Positions 8,285 to 17,096 of a stretch of 58,028 bases of DNA are shown here, piece after piece. Every line of letters starts with the position of its first letter. The stretch's first letter is position 1. The notes beneath the pieces were generated by a model. The model searched no databases and was not told the origin of the DNA. It saw only the letters and a list, made by a program, of their open reading frames with translations. The DNA comes from Deltaproteobacteria bacterium (GTDB lineage: Bacteria; Myxococcota_A; Polyangia; Polyangiales; Houyiibacteriaceae), in the NCBI GenBank assembly GCA_017644045.1, contig JAEPMI010000011.1, positions 1 through 58,028 on the forward strand, read 5' to 3'. Made by a program: the position numbers and the translations under genes.

Positions 8285-10584
8285 CCCGTTGCGAGCACTG
8301 CGAGCTCCCGCTCGGTTCGGGCCAGGAGCGCTTCTGTTGCGCAGGGTGCGCGCGGGTCCATGCGCTGCTCCACGAGGAAGGGCTCGGCCGCTACTACGAG
8401 CTGCGCCGCGGCCCCGGCGTCGCCGTGGACGATGGCGCGCCCACCCTCGAAGGGGCCGACTGGATCGACCGCGTCGATGCCGGCGAGAACCTCGACCTCG
8501 ACGTGCAGGGGCTCCACTGCGCGGCCTGCGTCTGGTTGCTCGAGTCGCTCTATGAACGCCACGGCGCGGGCGAGCTCGAGGTCAGCTCGGCGCTCGGGCG
8601 CGCGTCGCTGCGGGCCGCGCCCGGCGACGACGTGCGCGGGTTCGTGAGCGACGTCGAACGGTTCGGCTACCGCGTTCGCCCCGCGGGAGACGCCGACCGC
8701 GGCGCGACCGATGGCCTGCTCCTTCGGCTCGGCGTGTCCGTGGCGCTCGCTGGCAATGGGATGATGTACGCCCTCGCGACCTACGTCGGCCTCGAGAGCG
8801 GCCCCGTGCACCGCTTCTTCGCGCAGCTCGGCATGGCGGCAGCCACCCTCTCGGTGCTGGTCGGCGGGTCGTACTTCATCGGACGGTCCGGTCGCGCGCT
8901 ACTGCGTCGGCAGGTGAGCCTCGATCTCCCGATCGCGCTCGGCATCCTGCTCGCGTACGCCGGCGCGCTCTTCAGCTTCTTCGTGCGCGGTGAAGCGCGC
9001 TACGCGGACACGCTCTCGATCTTCGTCGCGCTGATGCTCGGCGGCCGCTGGCTCCGAGAGCGGGCGCTCGAGCGCGACCGGGCGAGGGCGTCGCAGACCG
9101 ATGGCGCCGAGCACCTCGAGGTCCGGCTCGCCGAGCATCGCACCATCGGCGTTCGCCAGTTGCGCCCCGGCATGCGGGTTTGGCTCGAGCGCGGCGGGCT
9201 GGTCCCGGTCGCGTCGGTGCTCGAGGAAGGGCCCGCGCGCTTCCGGCTCGACTGGATCGACGGCGAGGCCGAGCCCCGCACCTTCGCGGCGGGCGAGCTG
9301 GTGCCCGCGGGCGCCTTCCTCGCGGAGGGCCGCGCGCACGTGGTTCGTGCCGAGGAGACGTTCGAAGACTCGGCTCTCTCTCGTTTGCTCACCCGACCGG
9401 TGCACCGCGCCACCGGTGGCAGCCGCTTCTGGTCGCGCGCCGCGCTGCTCCTCGTGGCCGTGGTGCTCCTGTCGGCCACCGTCGGCGGTGTCGTGTGGGT
9501 GTTCGTCGGCGGACCCGCGATGGCGCTGGAGGTCGCGACCGCGATCCTCGTCGTCTCCTGCCCCTGCGCGTTCGGCCTCGCCGCGCCGATGGCGCACGAG
9601 CTCGCGGCGGCGCGGCTGCGTCGACGCGGGCTCTTCGTGCGCTCGGCGGACCTCTTCGATCGTGCGCTCCGCGTGCGGCGCGTGGTCCTCGACAAGACCG
9701 GGACGTTGACCACCGGCGCGCCGACGTTGCGTGAACCGAGCACCCTCGACGCATTGGATGCGTCAGCGGCGCGGACGCTCGCCACGCTGGCCGCAGCGAG
9801 CTCGCACCCGAAGGCACGCGCCGTCCGAGAGGCGCTCGAGGCCCGCGGCGTTCGCCCCGACCCCGAAGCGCGTCCGGAAGAGGTGCTCGGCCACGGGATG
9901 CAGCTCGGTGGCGCGCGGCTCGGAGCGCCCGCGTGGGTCGGCGTCGAGGGCGGCGATCTCGCCTTCGCCGACGGGACCACGACCCTCGAGCTCCCGATCG
10001 GCGAGACGGTCCGCCCGGACGTGGCAGCGGAGCTGACGCGACTGCGCGACATGGGCCTCGGCATCACGATCCTCAGTGGAGATCGACCGGATCGCGTGAG
10101 CGCAGTGGCAGGACCGCTCGGCATCTCCGAGGCCTTCGGCGACCAGCGGCCGGAGGCGAAGGCCGCGTGGATCGATGCCCACGACCCGGAGCACACCCTC
10201 TTCCTGGGGGACGGCCTCAACGACGCGCCGGCGGCCGACGCCGCGGGCGTCAGCGGGTGTGCGGCCCTCGACCGCCCCTTCATGGCCGCGCGCACCGACT
10301 TCTTCGTCACGGGTGCGGGTCTCGCGCCGCTGCAGGACCTGCTGCTCACCGCGCGCGAGCTCCGGCACACGCTTCGAGTCGTCTACGTCTTCGCGCTGAC
10401 CTACAACCTCGGCGCGATCGCGGTCGCCGCCGCGGGCCTCATGGCTCCGTGGCTCGCAGCGGTCGTGATGCCGATCAGCTCCCTCGCCACGCTGACCTAC
10501 GTCGGTTGGCGCCTCGGCCCGCGCACGTTGCGCGCGTCGTCACCCCGGCGCGCCGTCGGTGCGCTCGTGGAAGGAACTCCATGA
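8281..10584 (+). CDS. ccoI: Copper-translocating P1B-type ATPase for cbb3 oxidase assembly (CcoI/FixI)
   Basis: This 767-residue ATPase exports copper for cytochrome cbb3 assembly. The N-terminus has the cysteine cluster typical of CcoI (CEHC at residues 4-7, then FCCAGC near 18-23). A heavy-metal domain follows with GLHCAAC (about 77-83). The transmembrane CPC motif (SCPCAF, near 426), the phosphorylation site DKTGTLT (near 470), the SSHPKA nucleotide motif, GDGLNDAP (near 642) and a C-terminal MPISS metal site are all present. The actuator loop reads 'DWIDGEAEPRTF' where most members have TGES or TGET, so Glu is kept but the flanking Thr and Ser are not. The GTG start at 8281 overlaps the previous stop; longer upstream versions would run over the TauE-like gene. 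Confidence 0.92.
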   Translation: MTRCEHCELPLGSGQERFCCAGCARVHALLHEEGLGRYYELRRGPGVAVDDGAPTLEGADWIDRVDAGENLDLDVQGLHCAACVWLLESLYERHGAGELEVSSALGRASLRAAPGDDVRGFVSDVERFGYRVRPAGDADRGATDGLLLRLGVSVALAGNGMMYALATYVGLESGPVHRFFAQLGMAAATLSVLVGGSYFIGRSGRALLRRQVSLDLPIALGILLAYAGALFSFFVRGEARYADTLSIFVALMLGGRWLRERALERDRARASQTDGAEHLEVRLAEHRTIGVRQLRPGMRVWLERGGLVPVASVLEEGPARFRLDWIDGEAEPRTFAAGELVPAGAFLAEGRAHVVRAEETFEDSALSRLLTRPVHRATGGSRFWSRAALLLVAVVLLSATVGGVVWVFVGGPAMALEVATAILVVSCPCAFGLAAPMAHELAAARLRRRGLFVRSADLFDRALRVRRVVLDKTGTLTTGAPTLREPSTLDALDASAARTLATLAAASSHPKARAVREALEARGVRPDPEARPEEVLGHGMQLGGARLGAPAWVGVEGGDLAFADGTTTLELPIGETVRPDVAAELTRLRDMGLGITILSGDRPDRVSAVAGPLGISEAFGDQRPEAKAAWIDAHDPEHTLFLGDGLNDAPAADAAGVSGCAALDRPFMAARTDFFVTGAGLAPLQDLLLTARELRHTLRVVYVFALTYNLGAIAVAAAGLMAPWLAAVVMPISSLATLTYVGWRLGPRTLRASSPRRAVGALVEGTP

Positions 10585-10838
10585 TCGTTCTCGCCCTCCT
10601 CGCCTTCGTCAGCGCGGTGCTCGTCGCGCTCGCCGTGGGCCTCTTCGCGTGGACGGTGCGGCAGCGCACCTTCGACCACGGCGACCACCTCTCGCTCCTT
10701 CCCTTGCGCGGTGACGCAGGACCTTCGTCCGCGCGCACTCGTCGCGCACCCGATGCGCAGGATGCGGACCCGATGCGCGTCGCTTCGCGGAGCGGAAGCG
10801 TTGGCACGGAACATGGATTCGAGGTCGGCCAATCATGA
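10581..10838 (+). CDS. ccoS: cbb3 oxidase assembly protein CcoS
   Basis: This 85-residue protein has one N-terminal membrane helix ('VLVALAVGLFAWTVRQRTFD'). It then has the short hydrophilic region typical of CcoS, which is needed to insert the redox cofactors of CcoN in species studied. The C-terminal half (about residues 45-85) is longer and more polar than usual CcoS and shows no motif. The ATG at 10581 overlaps the ccoI stop (ATGA), and its own stop overlaps the ccoNO start (ATGA at 10835). It is missed if only long ORFs are called. Confidence 0.88.
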   Translation: MIVLALLAFVSAVLVALAVGLFAWTVRQRTFDHGDHLSLLPLRGDAGPSSARTRRAPDAQDADPMRVASRSGSVGTEHGFEVGQS

Positions 10839-13243
10839 CTTCCAGCGACTCCCCCCCCGCGAGCGAAGCCACCGAGACCGACGGCGCGACCGAGACAATC
10901 GTCTACGACGACCAGGTCACCCGCTGGTTCATCTGGGCTTCCATCGTCTTCGGCATCGTCGGCATGTCGGTCGGTGCTCTGGTGGCGCTCCAGCTGGCCT
11001 TCTGGCCTGCGAACCTGGAGCCCTACCTGACGTTCGGCCGACTGCGTCCGCTCCACACCAACGCGGTGATCTTCGCGTTCGTCGGCAACATGCTCTTCGC
11101 CGGCGTCTACTATTCGACGCAGCGCCTCTGCAAGACGCGCATGGCCAGCGACAAGCTGAGCAAGTTCCACTTCTGGGGCTGGCAGCTGATCATCGTCGCG
11201 GCTGCCGTCTCGCTCCCGCTCGGGTTCACCCAGGGCAAGGAGTATGCGGAGCTCGAGTGGCCCATCGACATCGCCATCGCGGTGGTCTGGTTGGCGTTCG
11301 CGGCGAACTTCTTCCTCACGCTCGAGCGGCGGCGCGAGAAGCACCTCTACGTCGCGCTCTGGTTCTACATCGCGACCATCGTGACCATCACGGTCCTCCA
11401 CGTGGTCAACAGCCTGGCGATCCCGGTCGGTGGGATGAAGAGCTACTCGATCTTCGGCGGCGTCCAGGACGCGCTGGTGCAGTGGTGGTACGGCCACAAC
11501 GCGGTCGCCTTCTTCCTGACCACGCCGATCCTCGGGATCATGTACTACTTCCTCCCGAAGGCGGCGGATCGCCCGGTCTTCTCGTACCGGCTCTCGATCA
11601 TCCACTTCTGGTCGCTGGTCTTCATCTACATCTGGGCGGGCCCGCACCACCTGCTCTACACGGCACTGCCGGACTGGGCGCAGACCCTCGGCATGATCTT
11701 CTCGCTCATGCTCTGGGCGCCGAGCTGGGGAGGCATGCTCAACGGCCTGCTCACGCTTCGCGGCGCGTGGGACAAGCTCCGCACCGATCCGGTGCTGAAG
11801 TTCTTCGCGGTCGGCGTCACGGCCTACGGCATGGCGACCTTCGAGGGCCCGCTGCTCTCCATCAAGAGCGTCTCCGGTCTCGCGCACTACACCGACTGGA
11901 TCATCGGCCACGTGCACGGCGGTGGCCTCGGCTGGAACGGCTTCATGGCCGCCGGCATGTTCTACTACCTGATCCCGAAGCTCTACGGGAAGAAGCTCCA
12001 CAGCACCAAGGCAGCGAACGCTCACTTCTGGATCGGCACGCTCGGGATCCTCGTCTACATGGTCTCGATGTACGTCGCCGGCATCACCCAGGGGTTGATG
12101 TGGCGCGCGGAGAACGAGGGCGGCGGGCTCATGTACCCGCAGTTCGTCGAGACCTACCTCGCGATTCGCCCACTCTACTGGGCCCGTCTCCTCGGCGGCT
12201 CGGCCTACCTCTTCGGCTTCGTCCTGATGGCCTGGAACCTCTGGAAGACGGCCCGCGCCGGTGAGCCGGTCGAGACCTCGGTCGAGGTCGCCAAGCGGCC
12301 CGAGAAGAAGGCGGCCGAGGTGCCCTGGAAGGAGATCGTGTTCGCTCCCCCGGTCATGGTCGGAGTGGTGGCGCTCGGTGTCTTCGCGCTCGTCGCCATC
12401 TCGCAGGCCATCGCCAGCATCATCTTCATCACCATCGGCGTCGTACTGCTCTTCGGAGCGCTGCTCGCGTGGCAGCTCTCGCGTCGGAGCGGGCAGCCGG
12501 CGTGGCACCACCTGCTCGAAGGGCGCGCGATGATCTTCACGGTTCTGACGGTCCTGGCGATGCTCGTCGGCGGCGCCGCCGAGCTCTTGCCGAGCATTCT
12601 CGCGACGCCCGAGCAGCTGAGCAGCACTCACGAGGTGCCGTACACGCCGCTCGAGATCGAGGGCCGCGACGTCTACCTGCAGGAGGGTTGCTACACCTGC
12701 CACAGCCAGATGATCCGGCCCTTCACCTGGGAGACCGCCCGCTACGGCGCGGTGTCCGAGCCGGACCGCTCGATCTACGACCACCCGTTCCAGTGGGGCT
12801 CGCGCCGCATCGGTCCGGACCTGGCTCGGGTCGGTGGCAAGTACTCCAACACCTGGCACTACCGGCACATGATCGACCCGCGGGAGGTCACCCCCGGGTC
12901 GAACATGCCCATCTACGCACCGCTCGCGTCCCGCGCCGTCGACTTCGGCGGCACGGACGTGAAGCTGCGCGCGATGCGGACGGTCGGCGTGCCCTACGAG
13001 GCGGACGAGATCGCGACCGCGGAGGAAGCGGCCTGGACCCAGGCGCGCGCCATCGCGGAGAGCCTCCGGGACGACGCCGGCGTTCGCATCTGCGAGGGCG
13101 AGGTCAGCGGCGACTGCGACCTGCGGGTCGACGGTCAGCTCGTCGCCCTCATCAGCTACCTGCAGCGCCTCGGCAACCGACCGGCGGCTCCCGCCGGCGA
13201 CGAGTCGCTCGTCTCCCAGAACGACGAAGGAGAGGTCCAGTGA
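10835..13243 (+). CDS. ccoNO: Fused cbb3-type cytochrome c oxidase subunits I and II (CcoN-CcoO)
   Basis: This 802-residue protein joins the catalytic heme-copper subunit and the mono-heme subunit of cytochrome cbb3 oxidase, which reduces oxygen at very low tension. Residues about 20-485 are CcoN. They hold the heme and CuB ligand regions 'PLHTNAVIF', 'WWYGHNAVAFFL', 'AGPHHLLYTALPDW' and 'IIGHVHGGGLGWNG'. After a lysine-rich linker ('KRPEKKAAEV') come two extra membrane helices. A CcoO-like part follows, with an N-terminal anchor, the c-type heme site CYTCH (near residues 619-623), 'SQMIRPFTWET' and the family segment 'DPREVTPGSNMP' supplying the Met ligand. CcoN and CcoO are usually separate genes. 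It is coupled to ccoS and to ccoQ by four-base overlaps. Confidence 0.95.
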   Translation: MTSSDSPPASEATETDGATETIVYDDQVTRWFIWASIVFGIVGMSVGALVALQLAFWPANLEPYLTFGRLRPLHTNAVIFAFVGNMLFAGVYYSTQRLCKTRMASDKLSKFHFWGWQLIIVAAAVSLPLGFTQGKEYAELEWPIDIAIAVVWLAFAANFFLTLERRREKHLYVALWFYIATIVTITVLHVVNSLAIPVGGMKSYSIFGGVQDALVQWWYGHNAVAFFLTTPILGIMYYFLPKAADRPVFSYRLSIIHFWSLVFIYIWAGPHHLLYTALPDWAQTLGMIFSLMLWAPSWGGMLNGLLTLRGAWDKLRTDPVLKFFAVGVTAYGMATFEGPLLSIKSVSGLAHYTDWIIGHVHGGGLGWNGFMAAGMFYYLIPKLYGKKLHSTKAANAHFWIGTLGILVYMVSMYVAGITQGLMWRAENEGGGLMYPQFVETYLAIRPLYWARLLGGSAYLFGFVLMAWNLWKTARAGEPVETSVEVAKRPEKKAAEVPWKEIVFAPPVMVGVVALGVFALVAISQAIASIIFITIGVVLLFGALLAWQLSRRSGQPAWHHLLEGRAMIFTVLTVLAMLVGGAAELLPSILATPEQLSSTHEVPYTPLEIEGRDVYLQEGCYTCHSQMIRPFTWETARYGAVSEPDRSIYDHPFQWGSRRIGPDLARVGGKYSNTWHYRHMIDPREVTPGSNMPIYAPLASRAVDFGGTDVKLRAMRTVGVPYEADEIATAEEAAWTQARAIAESLRDDAGVRICEGEVSGDCDLRVDGQLVALISYLQRLGNRPAAPAGDESLVSQNDEGEVQ

Positions 13244-13428
13244 CTGGCTTCATGGCACGTGAGTTCTTCGGGCAGAGCCCGCTGCTGATCCTGCCGATCG
13301 TCGCCCTCATCCTCTTCGCCGGTGTGTTCTTCGCGGTCGCTCTCCGGGCGATGCGCATGGACCGCGGCGAGGTGGACGAGCGCGCACACCTCGCCCTCGA
13401 GGGCGACGAGGAGGTGAGCCATGGCTGA
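13240..13428 (+). CDS. ccoQ: cbb3 oxidase subunit CcoQ
   Basis: This 62-residue small membrane subunit has a single helix ('LLILPIVALILFAGVFFAVA') and a charged C-terminal tail, the usual CcoQ/FixQ layout. The GTG at 13240 is preferred over the ATG at 13252 because an AGGAGAGG ribosome site lies just upstream of the GTG and GTGA overlaps the ccoNO stop. It overlaps ccoP by eight bases. CcoQ stabilises the oxidase complex in species studied. Confidence 0.85.
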   Translation: MTGFMAREFFGQSPLLILPIVALILFAGVFFAVALRAMRMDRGEVDERAHLALEGDEEVSHG

Positions 13429-14083
13429 TGCCGAACGCCGGGTCGATCCCATCCAGGGCGAGATCCTCCACGTCTACGACGGCATCGAGGAGGCCGACAA
13501 CCAGCTCCCGCTCTGGTGGCTCTGGACCTTCTATCTCGCCATCGCGTTCGCGGTCCTCTATTGGATTGGCTATCACGAGCTGAAGGTCGCACCGCTCCCC
13601 ATGGAGGCGTACTCCAAGGCATTGCAGGAGCGCGCCTCCGGCGGCGAGGTCTCCGAAGAGCTGCTCACCGCGCTGGTCGCGGACCCGGACGTGGTCGGCG
13701 AAGGGCAGACGCTCTTCAACGACAACTGCGTGGTCTGCCACGAGGCTCGCGGGCAGGGGAACATCGGCCCCAACCTGACCGACGAGTATTGGATTCACGG
13801 CGGCGGTCCGCTCGACATCCACCGCACCATCAGCGAGGGCGTGCTCGACAGCGGCATGCCCGCGTGGGGGGGCACGCTCGGCGCGGACGCGGTGCAGAAG
13901 CTCGCGGCCTTCGTGTTGAGCATTCGCGATACGAACGTCGAGGGGAAGGAGCCGCAGGGCGAGGTCTGGACCGGCGGTTCGGGCGGGAGCGATGCCGAGG
14001 GCCGCGACGATGCCCCGGAAGAGGCCCTCGAGGCCGAGGACGCTCCCGAAGACGTGCAGGACGCCACCGGCACGGGAGACTAG
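13421..14083 (+). CDS. ccoP: cbb3 oxidase subunit CcoP, mono-heme form
   Basis: This 220-residue membrane-anchored cytochrome c is the electron entry subunit. The N-terminus carries the conserved CcoP_N segment ('YDGIEEADNQLPLWWLWTFY') and one membrane helix. A single class-I cytochrome c domain follows, with CVVCH at residues 103-107 and the Met-ligand region 'LDSGMPAWGG'. Classical CcoP has two heme-binding sites, and this protein has only one. In place of a second domain there is a Gly/Asp/Glu-rich acidic tail (about residues 185-220) with no motif. The acidic tail might dock basic electron donors, which is a guess. It overlaps ccoQ and lies two bases before ccoG. Confidence 0.92.
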   Translation: MADAERRVDPIQGEILHVYDGIEEADNQLPLWWLWTFYLAIAFAVLYWIGYHELKVAPLPMEAYSKALQERASGGEVSEELLTALVADPDVVGEGQTLFNDNCVVCHEARGQGNIGPNLTDEYWIHGGGPLDIHRTISEGVLDSGMPAWGGTLGADAVQKLAAFVLSIRDTNVEGKEPQGEVWTGGSGGSDAEGRDDAPEEALEAEDAPEDVQDATGTGD

Positions 14084-14085
14084 CG

Positions 14086-15510
14086 ATGAGCTCTGGACCG
14101 AAGAAGCAGCTGCCGGTCCTGGACGTGCCCGTCGGATCCCTCAACTCCGACGGGTCTCGCAACTTCGTTCATCCGGCGGACGTGCGTGGGCGCTTCCAGC
14201 GGGTTCGCTGGGTCGTCTTCGCGGCCCTGATGGTGGTCTACGTCGCGCTTCCCTTCATCCGGATTGGCGGGGAGCCGGCGGTCTTCTTGGACATCGTCCG
14301 CCGACGCTTCTACCTCTTCGGGGCGACCTTCAACGCGCAGGACTTCTGGATGGTCTTCCTGCTGCTCTTCGGGATCCTCCTCGCGTTGGTCATCGTGACC
14401 ACGCTCTGGGGCCGGATCTGGTGCGGCTACGCGTGCCCCCAGACGGTCTTTCTCGAGGGCATCTATCGGCAGGTGGAGCGGCGCATCGAAGGACCTCGGA
14501 ACGTTCGACTGCGCCGCAACGCCGGTCCGTGGCGCTGGGACAAGGTGTGGCGAAAAGTGCTCAAGCACGGGCTCTTCCTCTTCGCGTCGTTCCTGATCGC
14601 CCATGTCTTCCTGAGCTACTTCGTCTCGCTGCCTTCCCTCTGGACGATGATGGGGGGCTCGCCGGCGGACCATCCGGTCGCCTTCGCGTGGTCGATGGGG
14701 ATGACCCTGGTCCTCTACCTGAACTTCGCGTGGTTTCGGGAGCAGCTCTGCCTGATCGTGTGTCCCTACGGGCGACTCCAGTCGGCACTGACGGACGAGG
14801 ACACCATGGTGATCGGCTACGACGTCGGCCGTGGTGAGCCGCGCGGGAAGATCAAGAAGCAGCAGACCGGAGAACGCGGAGATTGCATCGACTGCCACCG
14901 CTGCGTGGTCGTCTGCCCGACGGGCATCGACATCCGCAACGGGTTGCAGATGGAGTGCATCGGCTGCGCCGCCTGTGTCGACGCCTGTGACGAGATCATG
15001 GAGAAGGTGGACCGCCCGAAGGGGCTGATCCGCTACGACTCGCAGCGCGGACTCCGTGGCGACGAAAAACGCTCCACCCGCGGGCGGCTGGTGCTCTATG
15101 GGATCGCGGTGCTCGCGTGGGCGGTGGGGATGATCTTTGCGTTCCAGACCCACGAGCCTTTCGAGGCCAACCTGCTCCGTCCACCGGGCGGTACGCCTTT
15201 CGTCGTCTCGGACGGAGTCGTGCAGAACACGCTGCAGGTCCATCTCGTCAACAAGGCGGACGAGTCGCAGACCTACGTGCTCGAGGCCCAAGGCGACGAC
15301 GTCGCTCTCGTGCTGCCGCAGCCCGAGGTGACGCTCGAGCCGGGCGCGGACCGCCACGTCGTGGTCCTCGCGCGTGTGCCCGAGGCTGAGATGAGGGCGG
15401 GCCTGAAGGCCCGAGTCGAGGTTCGCCTCGAGGGGGGCTCCGAGGAGGAGCGGGTGACCCTCGAGGCGCCGGTGTTGGGACCGGTCGCAGGAGTTGGAGG
15501 GGACCAGTGA
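14086..15510 (+). CDS. ccoG: cbb3 oxidase accessory ferredoxin CcoG (FixG/RdxA)
   Basis: This 474-residue membrane protein has about five helices and a CGYACPQ motif near residue 112. A cytoplasmic di-cluster ferredoxin domain lies near residues 265-310 ('CIDCHRCVVVCP' and 'CIGCAACVDACD', eight cysteines for two 4Fe-4S clusters). The C-terminal immunoglobulin-like periplasmic region (FixG_C) starts near 390. CcoG is reported to reduce Cu(II) to Cu(I) for CcoI, which fits the cluster. The ATG at 14086 lies two bases after the ccoP stop; an upstream in-frame extension would overlap ccoP and is rejected. Its stop overlaps the next gene (ATGA at 15507). Confidence 0.94.
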   Translation: MSSGPKKQLPVLDVPVGSLNSDGSRNFVHPADVRGRFQRVRWVVFAALMVVYVALPFIRIGGEPAVFLDIVRRRFYLFGATFNAQDFWMVFLLLFGILLALVIVTTLWGRIWCGYACPQTVFLEGIYRQVERRIEGPRNVRLRRNAGPWRWDKVWRKVLKHGLFLFASFLIAHVFLSYFVSLPSLWTMMGGSPADHPVAFAWSMGMTLVLYLNFAWFREQLCLIVCPYGRLQSALTDEDTMVIGYDVGRGEPRGKIKKQQTGERGDCIDCHRCVVVCPTGIDIRNGLQMECIGCAACVDACDEIMEKVDRPKGLIRYDSQRGLRGDEKRSTRGRLVLYGIAVLAWAVGMIFAFQTHEPFEANLLRPPGGTPFVVSDGVVQNTLQVHLVNKADESQTYVLEAQGDDVALVLPQPEVTLEPGADRHVVVLARVPEAEMRAGLKARVEVRLEGGSEEERVTLEAPVLGPVAGVGGDQ

Positions 15511-15926
15511 TGAGCTTCCTCGTCACGGAGGACCACCGGGCGCGCAGCCTGGAGACGGTCCCGGTGTGTGTGCGTCGAAAGTTGGCGGAGTGTGGCCTCG
15601 AGCTAGGCGCGGAGCAGTGGGCGGGACTGCCGATCGCTGCACGTCGTCGAATGTTCGACATGCGGGTGGAGTCCGCGCGGGAGCGGCGCTCGTTCGCCAA
15701 CCTCGTTCGATGGCTCTGCGGCACGTTCCTGGAGGCCCCACCGGCCCAGCAGGAAGGCGTGCCCGCGCCGTGGCGTGCGAGCGAGCCGCCGCGGGACAGC
15801 GAGCTCTCGCCGAGCGAGTGGCGAGCGCTCTCCATCGATGGGCGCTTCGCCGTCGTGGAGGCGCCGACCCGCGAGGCGCGGCACCGATTGCTCTCCGCCT
15901 TGACGGATCCGCCACCGAACCAGTAG
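15507..15926 (+). CDS. Small protein resembling the nitrate-reductase-associated family
   Basis: This is a 139-residue soluble protein with no signal peptide or membrane segment. The N-terminal part ('ETVPVCVRRKLAECGLELGAEQW') resembles the 'iPm.vRfKLD.cGikLsl.qW' pattern of the nitrate-reductase-associated family (PF09655). The following 'MRVESARERRSF' lies where that family has its 'LPvete.eIaaYr' segment. The match is from memory of the pattern and is moderate. Its position, coupled to ccoG by ATGA and followed by a globin-type sensor kinase, supports a role in respiratory adaptation. No nitrate reductase is in the window. Confidence 0.55.
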   Translation: MMSFLVTEDHRARSLETVPVCVRRKLAECGLELGAEQWAGLPIAARRRMFDMRVESARERRSFANLVRWLCGTFLEAPPAQQEGVPAPWRASEPPRDSELSPSEWRALSIDGRFAVVEAPTREARHRLLSALTDPPPNQ

Positions 15927-15935
15927 CGCTATGCC

Positions 15936-17096
15936 ATGAGCCCACCCTCCCTCGTGGACGAGCTCTCTTCCGACCTCGGGTTCGGGCCCGAGGACATGGA
16001 ATGTCTGAGCCGGCTCCGCCCGCTCATGACGTCGGAGCTCCCGGCGGTGGTGGATCGCTTCTACGAGGTCATCGCCGCCAACCCCCGGATGCGCGCGGTC
16101 TTCGACGACGACGCGCAGATCGACCGGCAGAAGGCCCACCTCCTCGACTGGCTCGAGGGGGTCTTCTCCGGGACCTACGACGACGCCTACTGGAAGCACC
16201 GCGAGCGGATCGGGCGGACCCACGTTCGCATCGGCCTCGACCAGCACTACATGGTCGCGATGATGGGAATCATCCGCGCGGAGCTCGACGCTCGGCTCCG
16301 AAGCGCTGCGGTGGCCCACGACTGGTCGCCCGAACGACGCCGAGGCTGTTGGTCGGCGATCACGAAGCTCCTCGACCTCGAGCTCGCCGTGATGCTCTCC
16401 ACCTACGAGGAAGCGTTCGTTCGTCGAGCGCGTGCGGGCGAGCGGCTCGCCACGATCGGACAGGTGGCCGCGACGATCGGGCACGAGCTGCGGAACCCGT
16501 TGGCGGTGATCGATTCCTCCCTGGCGTTGCTTCGACGTCGGACGCCGGACGAGCCGAGAGTGGCCAAGCACCTGGACCGAATCGGCGAACAGGTCCGCAT
16601 CGCCGACGGGATCATCACGAACCTGCTCGCGATGGTGCGCGACCAGCCGCCGGTGCGGGTGCGCGTGGATCTGGCCGCTCAGCTCCGAGACGCGTGGGAG
16701 CTCCTTCGCGACCGAGAGGGAGCCGTGCTCGAGACCGACCTCGAGGTCTCGGAGGGTTGGCTCGACGCCGGACTCATCCGACAGCTGGTCATCAACCTCC
16801 TCCAGAACGCGATCGACGCGGGCGCGACTCGTGTCCGCGCGGTGACCCGTGTTCGGAATGGGGAGCTCGAGCTCGTGATCGAGGACGACGGCAAGGGCCT
16901 GCCGGAGGATGCGGAAGGGTGGCTCTTCGAGCCGCTCGCCACGTCCCGCCAACAGGGCTCCGGCCTGGGCCTGGCCCTGTGCCGGCGAATCGTCGACAAG
17001 CACGACGGCTCGATCACGGCGGAGCGACTCGAACGGGGCACGCGGCTCCGGGCTCGCTTCGGGGCGGCGCTCGAAGCGCCGGAGGCCGTCCAGTGA
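15936..17096 (+). CDS. Globin-coupled sensor histidine kinase
   Basis: This 386-residue cytoplasmic kinase probably senses a diatomic gas. Residues about 1-165 form a protoglobin-type domain. The segment 'RIGRTHVRIGLDQHYM' carries the likely proximal heme histidine and resembles the 'iG..H.rigl...w' signature of globin-coupled sensors. Residues about 165-230 are a HisKA dimerisation domain with the phospho-acceptor in 'ATIGHELRNPL'. The ATPase domain follows with N-box 'LLQNAIDAG', G1 'DDGKGLPEDA' and G2 'GSGLGLALC'. It lacks membrane segments. It overlaps a receiver-only gene by GTGA and sits directly after the cbb3 cluster, so oxygen, NO or CO control of respiration is the natural inference. 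Confidence 0.88.
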   Translation: MSPPSLVDELSSDLGFGPEDMECLSRLRPLMTSELPAVVDRFYEVIAANPRMRAVFDDDAQIDRQKAHLLDWLEGVFSGTYDDAYWKHRERIGRTHVRIGLDQHYMVAMMGIIRAELDARLRSAAVAHDWSPERRRGCWSAITKLLDLELAVMLSTYEEAFVRRARAGERLATIGQVAATIGHELRNPLAVIDSSLALLRRRTPDEPRVAKHLDRIGEQVRIADGIITNLLAMVRDQPPVRVRVDLAAQLRDAWELLRDREGAVLETDLEVSEGWLDAGLIRQLVINLLQNAIDAGATRVRAVTRVRNGELELVIEDDGKGLPEDAEGWLFEPLATSRQQGSGLGLALCRRIVDKHDGSITAERLERGTRLRARFGAALEAPEAVQ

